Source of the DNA: CAVZRC01 sp052148775
Lineage (GTDB): Bacteria; Planctomycetota; Planctomycetia; Isosphaerales; Isosphaeraceae
NCBI GenBank assembly: GCA_052148775.1
Contig: JBKQHM010000276.1
Span: forward strand, 1-19,762
Reading direction: 5' to 3'
DNA length: 19,762 bases
Positions 7,518-14,698 of the stretch are shown here, piece after piece. The translations under genes were made by a program, and so were the position numbers. The notes beneath the pieces were generated by a model, which saw only the letters and a program-made list of their open reading frames with translations, did no database searches and was not told where the DNA came from. Each line of letters begins with the position of its first letter. Position 1 is the first letter of the stretch.

Positions 7518-7814
7518 CTATGTACGCCTTCGCCAACGCCTCGGATCACGACGAGCGTGCATCACCGCCAGGACGACAATTCGAGCTTCCTCAGCCCTGT
7601 AGAAGATCGAGTAAGGAAACCTCTGGACGAGAGCTCGGCGAACTCCTTGATAGGTCTCCGCGTGGAGTTCGGCATGAGTCGGATGCGGTCCAACGCCTCC
7701 TCGACTCGCAGTCGGAATTCGTCCGCGAGACCTGTCCGCTGACGATCGTACCAATCCTTGGCTTCCGCCAGATCCGCCTCCGCCTCGGGGGGTAATGATG
7801 AGAGGTAAGCTCAC
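7518..7814 (-). pseudogene. ParE/RelE-family toxin with two compensating frameshifts
   Basis: The continuous 98-codon frame begins with GTG at 7814, overlapping the antitoxin stop (GTGA), which indicates translational coupling. Its first residues (MSLPLIITP) and its last 50 (ELHAETYQGVRRALVQRF, then PYSIFYRAEEARIVVLAV and the RRDPRRW tail) match the ParE/RelE toxin family. Between about 7787 and 7672 this frame reads a Gly/Ser/Arg-rich nonsense stretch. The other frame there encodes the expected helices: EAEADLAEAKDWYDRQR, then GLADEFRLRVEEALDRIRLM. Returning to it needs one base fewer in the six-base C run (plus-strand G run, 7787-7792) and one more base near 7670-7672. The two indels cancel, so the frame stays open but about 40 residues are scrambled. 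The toxin is probably inactive, unless both indels are sequence errors. When intact, such toxins poison gyrase or cleave ribosome-bound mRNA; which applies here cannot be told. Confidence 0.75.
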
Positions 7815-8035
7815 GATTTGCCCCAGAGACGTGACTTGACTTCCTCCCAGGTCGAACCGGCCTGCGGATCGGCCTCATAGGAGGCCAATCGTCGATCGAG
7901 TTCGGCTTTCTGCGCCTCGGTCAGTTCGAGCTCATAGCCCTGACTTTCGATGCGATCCCAGAGCTCATTCACGAGTTGAACCTGGTCCTCGAGCGGCCAG
8001 CTATTAACCTCCTGATGCACGCCATTCAAATCCAC
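7811..8035 (-). CDS. Addiction-module antitoxin (TIGR02574-like small antitoxin)
   Basis: A 74-residue acidic protein. The GTG at 8035 is chosen over an ATG at 8089 because GAGG lies 6 bases upstream and because the resulting length is typical of the family. The pattern is characteristic: SWPLEDQVQLVNELWDRI near the start, LTEAQKAELDRRLASYEADP in the middle and WEEVKSRL at the end. Such proteins neutralise the RelE/ParE toxin encoded directly downstream, usually by wrapping around it, and often repress their own operon. Here the toxin start codon overlaps the antitoxin stop. The antitoxin frame is intact while the toxin is frame-scrambled, so this protein may now be an orphan antitoxin able to counter related toxins elsewhere. 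Confidence 0.85.
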   Translation of the reverse strand: MDLNGVHQEVNSWPLEDQVQLVNELWDRIESQGYELELTEAQKAELDRRLASYEADPQAGSTWEEVKSRLWGKS

Positions 8036-8354
8036 GGGCCACCTCGCCTGAGTCAGAGTCAGCGCCCAACGGACCCTCAGATCAGCCATCTCAAAGCAAC
8101 GATAACGCGCGTGACCGCCAATAGGCTAGCGGACTTGCTCGGACACCCATCCAATTCGGTCGCCCTTCCGCGACCGGTGCGGGTCTCCGAGATTGACCCC
8201 CACATCGCCTCTCGAGAGGAATCCGAGGCCGCGGATGCCGACCAATTCCCCGAGGACCGGACTTGTGGTAGAAGCGAGATGCTCAGGGCAGACGGCGACG
8301 TGCTGGTGCGGGTTCGAGACTTCTGGTAGACCCTTCGAGATGTGGAGCTTGGCG
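8036..8354. other. Divergent intergenic region upstream of the amine oxidase
   Basis: A 319-base gap between the antitoxin start (minus) and the amine oxidase start (plus). It is open in several frames, but none shows a recognisable family or a good ribosome site. I see no strong promoter hexamers. Confidence 0.4.
8344..8347 (+). promoter_or_regulatory. Ribosome binding site of the amine oxidase gene
   Basis: GGAG, 7 bases before the ATG at 8355. It rules out the upstream in-frame starts at 8193 and 8340, which would bury the signal peptide. Confidence 0.6.
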
Positions 8355-10394
8355 ATGGGCTTTGAGAGATCGATCCCGGGGAAAATCACCCGATCCGGAT
8401 TACTCGCCGTTTCGGTAGCGATGATCACGATGCATTCGGCGGGCGCCCAGGCCCCGCCAAGATCGAGACCCGCGACCGTCGTAGCGTCGCCGAGCACTCC
8501 CGCGGCCGTCGAGACCAACCCGCTCGATCCCCTCGAGCCGACCGAGATCCAGGCGGCCGTCGAGACCGTTCGCAAAGAGAAAAAGCTTTCGGATTCGGTC
8601 CGCTTCGTGACGGTGACCCTGGACGAGCCGTCCAAGGAGACCGTCCTCCACCCGCCTGCCAATGGCCACTCCCCGCGCCGGGCGTTCCTGATCCTGCTCG
8701 ACAACGCGACCGGCCGCGGCTACGAGGCGGTCGTGGATCTATCCGGGCGGACCGTGACCCGATACGACGCCCTGCCGCAAGGGGTGCAGCCGCCGATCAT
8801 GCTCGACGAGTTCAACGAGTGCGAGGAAGCCGCCAGGCGGTCGCCGGCGTTCCGCGAGGCGATGAAGAAGCGGGGCGTCGAGGACCTCAGCCTGGTGATG
8901 ATCGACGCCTGGTCGGCGGGCCACTACGGCAACGAACCGCCGGAGGACCGGGGCAAGCGGCTCTGTCGCGCGCTGTGCTGGGTGCGCACCGAGCCGACCG
9001 ATAACGGATACGCCCGGCCGGTCGAGAACCTCATGGTCGTGATCGACCTCAATCGCAAGGAAGTCCTCCGGGTCGAGGACGGGGGCGCCATCCCGCTCCC
9101 TCCGCAGTCGAGCAACTGGGCACGCCAGTACAACAAGGAGACCCGGACCGGCCTCAAGCCGCTGGAGGTCATGCAAGCGAACGGGCCGAGCTTCGGCATC
9201 CGCGGCCACGAGGTCTCCTGGCAGAAGTGGGACCTGCGCGTCGGCTTCAATCCGCGCGAGGGCCTGGTGTTGTATACGGCCCGATTCGACGGCCGACCCG
9301 TGCTTTACCGTGCGTCGATCTCCGAGATGCTCGTGCCCTACGCCGACCCGAAGGTCTCGGCCTATCGCAAGAACGCCTTCGACCTGGGCGAGTACGGCGT
9401 GGGGATGATGGCGAATTCGCTGGCGATCGGCTGCGACTGCCTGGGCACGATCCGCTACTTCGACGGCCACATGGCCGACAGCCGCGGCCGGGTCGTCACG
9501 ATCAAGAACGCCATCTGCGTCCACGAGGAGGATTTCGGCATCCTCTGGAAGCACACCGACTGGCGCATCAACCAGTCGGAGGTCCGTCGGGCGCGCCGGC
9601 TGTCGGTCTCGATGGTCGCCACCGTGGGTAATTACGACTATGGCTTCTACTGGTACTTCTATCAGGACGGCACGATTCAGATGGAGGTCAAGCTCACGGG
9701 GATCGTGAACACGACCGGACTGAAGTCCGGCGAAACCCCGCGATACGGGACCGAGGTCGCCCCGCAACTGAGCGCGCCGAACCATCAGCACTTCTTCGGA
9801 GCCCGGCTCGACCTCTCCGTGGACGGCGAGGACAACACCGTGCACGAGGTCAACACACGCGGCGTGCCGGCCGGCCCGGAGAATCCGTACGGAAACGCCT
9901 TCTTCGCCGAGGCGACGCCGCTCTTGAAGGAGCTGGATGCCCGTCGCAGCACCAACCCGCTCTCATCGCGGTTCTGGCGGGTGGTGAATCCGGGTCGCAA
10001 GAACGGCCTAGGCCAGCCCGTGGCGTATCGCCTCTGCCCCGGCGAGAACGTGCTCCCTTATGCACAACCTGGCGCCTCGATCATCCAGCGTGCCGGCTTC
10101 CTGACCAGTAACCTCTGGGTCACGCCTTATGATGCCCGGGAACGCTACCAGGCCGGCGAGTATCCCAACCAGAACCCCGGCGGCGACGGGCTGCCGAAGT
10201 GGACCAAGGCCAATCGGGAGATCGGCGCCCGCGACCTCGTCGTCTGGTACAACTTCGGTCAGACGCATATTCCCCGGGTCGAGGACTGGCCCGTCATGCC
10301 GGTCGTCTCGGTCGGCTTCTTCCTCCGGCCCGACGGCTTCTTCGACCGCAATCCGGCGATGGACCTGCCGCCGCCGTCGGCGTCGACGAACTGA
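8355..10394 (+). CDS. Copper-containing primary-amine oxidase, exported
   Basis: A 679-residue enzyme (EC 1.4.3.21 class) that oxidises primary amines to aldehydes, releasing ammonia and hydrogen peroxide. The ATG at 8355 is chosen because GGAG (8344-8347) lies 7 bases upstream and it opens a signal peptide (basic head, core LLAVSVAMITM, cleavage after AGAQA). The catalytic domain is well conserved. The Tyr that becomes topaquinone is in VGNYDYGFYW (about residue 427), the catalytic-base Asp is in AFDLGEYGVG (about 343), and the copper ligands are HQH (about 477 and 479) and the His of FGQTHIPRVEDWP (about 638). It resembles the Arthrobacter and eukaryotic type (ANSLAIGCDCLG, HEEDFGILWKH) more than E. 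coli TynA. The small N-terminal domains are reduced or diverged. All catalytic residues are present, so an active periplasmic or secreted enzyme is expected. It sits between two toxin-antitoxin modules with no other amine-catabolism gene nearby. Confidence 0.95.
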   Translation: MGFERSIPGKITRSGLLAVSVAMITMHSAGAQAPPRSRPATVVASPSTPAAVETNPLDPLEPTEIQAAVETVRKEKKLSDSVRFVTVTLDEPSKETVLHPPANGHSPRRAFLILLDNATGRGYEAVVDLSGRTVTRYDALPQGVQPPIMLDEFNECEEAARRSPAFREAMKKRGVEDLSLVMIDAWSAGHYGNEPPEDRGKRLCRALCWVRTEPTDNGYARPVENLMVVIDLNRKEVLRVEDGGAIPLPPQSSNWARQYNKETRTGLKPLEVMQANGPSFGIRGHEVSWQKWDLRVGFNPREGLVLYTARFDGRPVLYRASISEMLVPYADPKVSAYRKNAFDLGEYGVGMMANSLAIGCDCLGTIRYFDGHMADSRGRVVTIKNAICVHEEDFGILWKHTDWRINQSEVRRARRLSVSMVATVGNYDYGFYWYFYQDGTIQMEVKLTGIVNTTGLKSGETPRYGTEVAPQLSAPNHQHFFGARLDLSVDGEDNTVHEVNTRGVPAGPENPYGNAFFAEATPLLKELDARRSTNPLSSRFWRVVNPGRKNGLGQPVAYRLCPGENVLPYAQPGASIIQRAGFLTSNLWVTPYDARERYQAGEYPNQNPGGDGLPKWTKANREIGARDLVVWYNFGQTHIPRVEDWPVMPVVSVGFFLRPDGFFDRNPAMDLPPPSASTN

Positions 10395-10530
10395 GATAGG
10401 TGGGGCGAACGCAGCACTGCCTGGAGCGAGCCGCTTTCCAAGGTCCTCGCGCGGGCCTCTCCACGTCGATTCGTCGGCATTGCCCGCTCGGCCCTCGGTC
10501 GCGCCGCTCGCCAGATCACGACCATCCCGG

Positions 10531-10536
10531 TATAGT
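10531..10536 (+). promoter_or_regulatory. Candidate -10 box of the second toxin-antitoxin operon
   Basis: TATAGT, one mismatch from consensus, about 40 bases before the antitoxin ATG. There is no convincing -35 at the right distance. The position and the local AT-richness are what suggest it. Confidence 0.3.
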
Positions 10537-10576
10537 TGATTCCGCGAACACGACCCACTTTTCCAAGGGGCGAACC

Positions 10577-10789
10577 ATGACCATTACCATCGAGGCCACA
10601 TACGAAAACGGAGTCCTCAGACTGGCGGAGCCACTTCCCTTGAAGGAATCGGAGAAAGTCCGGGTCACTGTCCAAACGCAACCTGCCGACATCCTGCAAT
10701 CCTACGGAATCATGGGGTGGACGGGGGACTCCGAGACGGTCGAGCATTTCGCCCTCGATCCGGAACTTGATCCGCAGGAGGGATCATGA
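10577..10789 (+). CDS. Antitoxin of the AF2212-like (DUF104) family
   Basis: A 70-residue protein beginning at ATG 10577 with AAGGGG 6 bases upstream. The first half is the AF2212/DUF104 pattern: TITIEATYENGVLRLAEPLP followed by LKESEKVRVTV, a small beta-barrel expected to bind DNA or the toxin. The second half (GIMGWTGDSETVEHFALDPE, ending DPQEGS) is the acidic tail that accompanies PIN toxins in this family and would block the toxin active site. Its stop overlaps the toxin start by four bases (ATGA), the usual coupling for an antitoxin-toxin operon. It probably represses its own promoter together with the toxin, as is usual for such pairs. Confidence 0.88.
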   Translation: MTITIEATYENGVLRLAEPLPLKESEKVRVTVQTQPADILQSYGIMGWTGDSETVEHFALDPELDPQEGS

Positions 10790-11286
10790 CCTTTGCCGAT
10801 CTCGTCAACGGAGATTCGGTTTTTCTCGATGCGAATACGCTGATCTACTATTTCGGTCCTCACCCTCAATTCGGGCCGGCTTGCCACCAGTTGGTGCATC
10901 GGATCGAGAATCAGGAACTCCTGGGTTCCACGTCCACCCACATCCTGACGGAGGTCGCTCACCGATTGATGACGTTTGAAGCCGCGACCCTGGCGGGATG
11001 GTCATCGGGCCAGGTGACGCGCCGACTCCGGCAACAGCCGGCGACCATTCAGAACCTGGCCGGCTTCCGCGTGGCGATTGAGAGTATCTTCAACTCCCGC
11101 ATCCAGATTCTCAGCATTCCCGCGCCCTTGATCCTGAGCGCGGTGGCGTTGAGCCAGCAGATCGGCTTACTGAGCAACGACGCCCTGATCGTCGCCGTGA
11201 TGCAGGCCAACGGGCTCACCAAGCTGGCGAGTCATGACTCCGACTTCGATCGCGTGCCAGGGCTGACGCGTTACGCCCCGGCGTGA
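10786..11286 (+). CDS. vapC: VapC-type PIN-domain toxin ribonuclease
   Basis: A 166-residue PIN-domain protein. The ATG at 10786 overlaps the antitoxin stop, with GGAGGG just upstream. The acidic residues that hold the metal are all recognisable: Asp15 in FLDANTLIYYF, Glu56 in ILTEVAHRL, Asp132 in LLSNDALIVAVM, and Asp151/Asp153 in LASHDSDFDRVPG. VapC toxins are metal-dependent endoribonucleases that cut tRNA or rRNA when the labile antitoxin is lost. The intact active site suggests a functional toxin. The target RNA cannot be read from sequence. The gene converges with the M16 peptidase gene, and the 133 bases between them hold a hairpin and a possible gene stump. Confidence 0.9.
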   Translation: MTFADLVNGDSVFLDANTLIYYFGPHPQFGPACHQLVHRIENQELLGSTSTHILTEVAHRLMTFEAATLAGWSSGQVTRRLRQQPATIQNLAGFRVAIESIFNSRIQILSIPAPLILSAVALSQQIGLLSNDALIVAVMQANGLTKLASHDSDFDRVPGLTRYAPA

Positions 11287-11415
11287 TTTCCTTAAAATGG
11301 TCTCGGGCGTCGGCCAGACGTCCATCGCGCAGGCCGCCCACTCGCCCTCGGGCGGGCGATGACCGGCCTGGAGGAGACGGGCCCGTAACTCAGCCGATGT
11401 GATCGTCGTCGCCAT
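11287..11415 (-). pseudogene. Possible 5' stump of a gene truncated beside vapC
   Basis: An ATG at 11415, 4 bases after the M16 stop, opens about 43 protein-like codons (MATTITSAELRARLLQAGHR, then PPEGEWAACAMDVWP). The frame then runs on to 11167 only as antisense of the vapC 3' end. A gene that began in the M16 operon may have been cut when the toxin-antitoxin pair arrived. GGGGGAG lies 12 bases ahead of the ATG, which is long. It could also be a chance frame. Confidence 0.25.
11330..11370. terminator. Hairpin between convergent genes, possible weak terminator
   Basis: CAGGCCG (11330-11336) pairs with CGGCCTG (11364-11370), with a nested GCCC/GGGC stem inside. It lies between the ends of vapC and the M16 gene. 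There is no T run on either side, so a classic intrinsic terminator is not supported. Confidence 0.25.
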
Positions 11416-11419
11416 ATTT

Positions 11420-14272
11420 CTAGGGTGCTCCCCCGGCGCCGGCATCGGGGAACGGGTTGCCCTCCACGTCGAGCCGACGGATCGCCTTGACGAACGGCAG
11501 GCCCGTGAGCGGCCCCTCGACCTTGGCCCGGTCGCCCACGATCAGGACCGTCATGGTTTCCGGCGTGATGTACTGCCGGGCGACGCGATCGACGTCGGCC
11601 TTCGTCACCGCCTCGACCCGCGACTGGTAGCGGTCGAACTCGTCGTCGGGCAGCTCGTCGGCGATCAGGGTCGCGAGCTGGCCGGCGACGCCGAAGGTCG
11701 TCTCGAACCGGCTGGGGAAGCCCAGGACGATCCGCTCCTTGGCGAAGGCTAGCTCGTCGTCGGTGACGCGGCGTTGACTCGAGATATCGGCCATTTCCTT
11801 GAACATCTCGACCAGGGACTCCCGGGTCACCATGGTCTCGACCGTGCCCCCGGCCTCGAACGGGCCCGAGCCCCGGTCGAAGGAGAAGCTCGAGTTGACT
11901 CCGTAGCTGTACCCCTTGTCGATCCGGAGGTTTGCGTTGAGCCGGCTCTCGAACTGGCCTCCGAGGATCGCGTTCAGGACGGTCAGCGCGGCGAAATCGG
12001 GCGACTTGCGCGCGGCGCCGATCCGTCCGATGGTCAACATCGACTGCGCCGCGCCCGGCCTGTCGATCAGGTAGAACGTCCGGGCCTGCGGAGGCGTCGG
12101 CATCAGCGCGAGGGACGGAGATGGCGGGACCGGGCCATTGGCCCAGGTCGACAGGCGGGCCTCCATCGCGGCGGCGATCGCGTCGGGACGGACGTCGCCG
12201 ACGACCACCAGCACGGCGTTGCTCGGCAGCATGATCCGCCGGTAGAACGCCAACACGTCCTCGCGGGTGATCGACCGGACCGAGGCCGGGGTCCCCAGGT
12301 CGGGACGGCCGTACGGATGCTCCAGCCCGTAGATCAACCTCGGGAACACGGCGGCGGCGGTCTGCTCCGGGTCGTCGGTGCGTGCCTTGAGCTGTGACAG
12401 CCGCTGGAGCTTGAGCCGGTCCAGCTCCTTCTCGGGGAACGATGGATTCTTCACGACGTCCGCGAACAGGTCCAGGGCCTGTTCGAGGTGCCGGGTCAGC
12501 GTGGTCAGGCTGACGCTCGTCGATTCGAGGCTGGCCCCGGCGCCGAGGGTCGCGCCGATCTCAGAGAGCTCGCCGGCCAGTTGGAGCGACGTGCGGGTTT
12601 TTGTCCCCTCTTCGAGCAGGCTCGCGGCCAGCGTGGCCAATCCCTCCTTGCCGATCGGGGCGAGGGTCTCCCCGGACTTGACGACCAGGTCGACCGTCAC
12701 GATCGGCAGCTCGTGCCGCTCGACGACGCGGAGTTCCAGTCCATTGGACAGGCGTCGCCGCTCGAAACGAGGGGGCTGATAGTGGGGCGTCGGGCCGAGC
12801 TCGGGCATCACCGAGCGGTTGAAGTCGTCCTTGACCTCTGCCGCGGACGCGACGGGGACGGGGGCTTGAGCCGGGTTTGGCTTGGCGACGGCATCGGCCT
12901 GGGGCGGCCGGGGCATCGGCTCGCCGGCCGAGATATCCAGCTCGATCCGGTTCACCCCGAGGTACGCGTTGGCCACGCGCCGGACGTCCTCCGGGGTGAC
13001 GGCGAAGACCCGGTCCAACTCGGCCCGGTAGGCCAGCGGATCGCCGAAGACGGCCTCATACTGGCTGAGCACGGCCGCCTTGCGGATCACCGACTGGAGC
13101 CCCATGACCAGCTCGCTCTCGCGCTGGTTCTGCGCCTTGCGGACCTCCATCGCCGTGGGGCCCTCGCGCTTGAGCCGATCGATCTGGGCGTCGGCGATCT
13201 TGACCAGCTCCTCGAGCTTCTCCTCGGGATGGGCGTACAGCTCGACCTCGAAGGTGCCGGCCAGCACATGAGTGGGATGCGAGGCACTGACGCTGGCGGC
13301 GAGCTGCCGGTCGTACATCAGCTCGCGGAACAGCCGGTTCTCCTTGTCCAGCCCCCCCAGGACGGCGGCCAGCATGTCGAGTGCGGGCTCGTCGGGATGG
13401 CCGGCGGGGACGGTCGGCCAGATCAACTGGGCGCGAGGCAGGCTGACGGCGTCGGTCAGCTTGATGTGCTTCGGGGCCGAGAGCTTCGGCACGTCGGGCT
13501 TCGGGGGCGTGATTTGAGGGCCGCGGGGCAGGGGACCGAAGTAGCGCTCGATCCATCGCCGGGCCTGTTCGGGCGCAAAGTCGCCCGTCACGCAGAGGAT
13601 CGCGTTGTCCGGGGCGTAATAGGTCCGGAAGAACGACGAGATGTCGGCCAGGCCCGCGGCCGAGAGGTCCGCCATCGAGCCGATGACGCTGTGTCGGTAG
13701 GGATGGCCCTCGGGATAGAGCGCCTCCCGGATCGCCTCATCGGCCTGGCCGTAAGGGGCGTTGTCGACGGTCTCTCGCCGCTCGTTCTTGACCACGTCCC
13801 GCTCTTTGTCGAGCCGCTCCCGCGTCATCGCCGGCAGCAGGAAGCCCATGCGATCGGCCTCGAGCCAGAGGGCCCGCTCCAGTGCATTGCTGGGGACGCG
13901 CTCGTAGTACTCCGTCCGATCGTCCTCGGTCGTCGCGTTGTTCTCGGCGCCCAGCCGCTCCAGCGGTCGCGAGAAATCCTCGTCGTGGTGCTTCGAGCCC
14001 AGGAACATCATGTGCTCGAAGAGGTGCGCGAACCCGGTCCGGCCCGGCCGCTCGTCCTTCGAGCCGACCTTGTAATAGAGGTCGACGGCCGCCACCGGCG
14101 TCTTGTGGTCCTCGTGCAGCAGGACCGTCAGCCCATTGGCGAGCGTGTATTTCTCGACCTTGAGCTCGGGCACCTGGGGTTTCCTCGACTCCTCATCACC
14201 CAGAACGACCCGCGTCACCAGGACCCAGCACGCAACGACCGACCCGGCGAAGCCGCTTCTGACCCATTTCAT
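11420..14272 (-). CDS. M16 family zinc metallopeptidase (pitrilysin/processing-peptidase type), two tandem halves
   Basis: A 950-residue exported protein. The ATG at 14272 is chosen for AGGA 8 bases upstream and for the signal peptide that follows (MKWVRSGFAGSVVACWVL, cleavage before DEES). The first half (about residues 40-250) is a catalytic M16 domain with the inverted zinc motif HLFEH (His83, Glu86, His87) and the distal ligand Glu164 in KNERRE. A non-catalytic M16 C-type domain follows. After a Pro/Ala linker (about 455-500) the fold repeats from about 503, but without HxxEH, so the second half is structural. Near the end RIDKGYSYG carries the Arg-Tyr pair that helps bind substrate in M16 proteins. 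The two halves probably close as a clam around peptides in the periplasm. Many relatives occur as two separate genes, so this is the fused form. The substrate is unknown. Confidence 0.93.
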   Translation of the reverse strand: MKWVRSGFAGSVVACWVLVTRVVLGDEESRKPQVPELKVEKYTLANGLTVLLHEDHKTPVAAVDLYYKVGSKDERPGRTGFAHLFEHMMFLGSKHHDEDFSRPLERLGAENNATTEDDRTEYYERVPSNALERALWLEADRMGFLLPAMTRERLDKERDVVKNERRETVDNAPYGQADEAIREALYPEGHPYRHSVIGSMADLSAAGLADISSFFRTYYAPDNAILCVTGDFAPEQARRWIERYFGPLPRGPQITPPKPDVPKLSAPKHIKLTDAVSLPRAQLIWPTVPAGHPDEPALDMLAAVLGGLDKENRLFRELMYDRQLAASVSASHPTHVLAGTFEVELYAHPEEKLEELVKIADAQIDRLKREGPTAMEVRKAQNQRESELVMGLQSVIRKAAVLSQYEAVFGDPLAYRAELDRVFAVTPEDVRRVANAYLGVNRIELDISAGEPMPRPPQADAVAKPNPAQAPVPVASAAEVKDDFNRSVMPELGPTPHYQPPRFERRRLSNGLELRVVERHELPIVTVDLVVKSGETLAPIGKEGLATLAASLLEEGTKTRTSLQLAGELSEIGATLGAGASLESTSVSLTTLTRHLEQALDLFADVVKNPSFPEKELDRLKLQRLSQLKARTDDPEQTAAAVFPRLIYGLEHPYGRPDLGTPASVRSITREDVLAFYRRIMLPSNAVLVVVGDVRPDAIAAAMEARLSTWANGPVPPSPSLALMPTPPQARTFYLIDRPGAAQSMLTIGRIGAARKSPDFAALTVLNAILGGQFESRLNANLRIDKGYSYGVNSSFSFDRGSGPFEAGGTVETMVTRESLVEMFKEMADISSQRRVTDDELAFAKERIVLGFPSRFETTFGVAGQLATLIADELPDDEFDRYQSRVEAVTKADVDRVARQYITPETMTVLIVGDRAKVEGPLTGLPFVKAIRRLDVEGNPFPDAGAGGAP

Positions 14273-14698
14273 GCAAACAATCCTTCCGTGAACAGGGGCC
14301 ATCGTTCGGAACCGGGCCATTGGCTGACCTCGGACTCAACGCGCGCGCCTCTGTTCTAGCCCACCGGAAGGTCGATCGTCCAGAGATCGGCCGGACCCCA
14401 CAGGGGAAGATCACCGCGATGGGATTGTCGGTGTCCCGCCTTCAGCCGGTCGTCCGATCCCCATAGATTCCACGTCCGACATGCCGGGCCCTCCGAAAAT
14501 CGATGAGATCATGGGGACCCATGGGGCCGACCGTTAAGCTTTTCGGATATCCTGGGAGAATTGTGCATCACAACCGGGCCTCGCCAACAGTACCTGATAG
14601 CAGGAACATCTCAGAGCCGCGGTTACCTCGGGTTTCATGGTCGATGGGGGTCGGTTCTGTGACCCGTTCATGCCCTAACCGATGGAGGCTTGCAAGCC
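14273..14698. other. Divergent intergenic region between the M16 gene and the secretin-N-like gene
   Basis: A 426-base gap with no convincing gene. It includes the short inverted repeat TTGTG-CAT-CACAA (14561-14573) and a direct repeat of ATGGGG around 14512-14526. No promoter with both hexamers could be defined, though both flanking genes need one here. Confidence 0.45.

Noticed and set aside
8126..8704. Minus-strand frame overlapping the amine oxidase start
   Set aside because: Mostly antisense to the amine oxidase. The part outside (8126-8354) reads moderately protein-like but has no ribosome site or family match.
10400..10576. N-terminal extension of the AF2212-like antitoxin
   Set aside because: The frame is open upstream, but the family start and a good ribosome site coincide at 10577, and the extension has no protein character.
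12488..14359. Long plus-strand open frame opposite the M16 peptidase
   Set aside because: Antisense shadow. The minus strand carries HxxEH and the full M16 fold, and this frame shows no family features.
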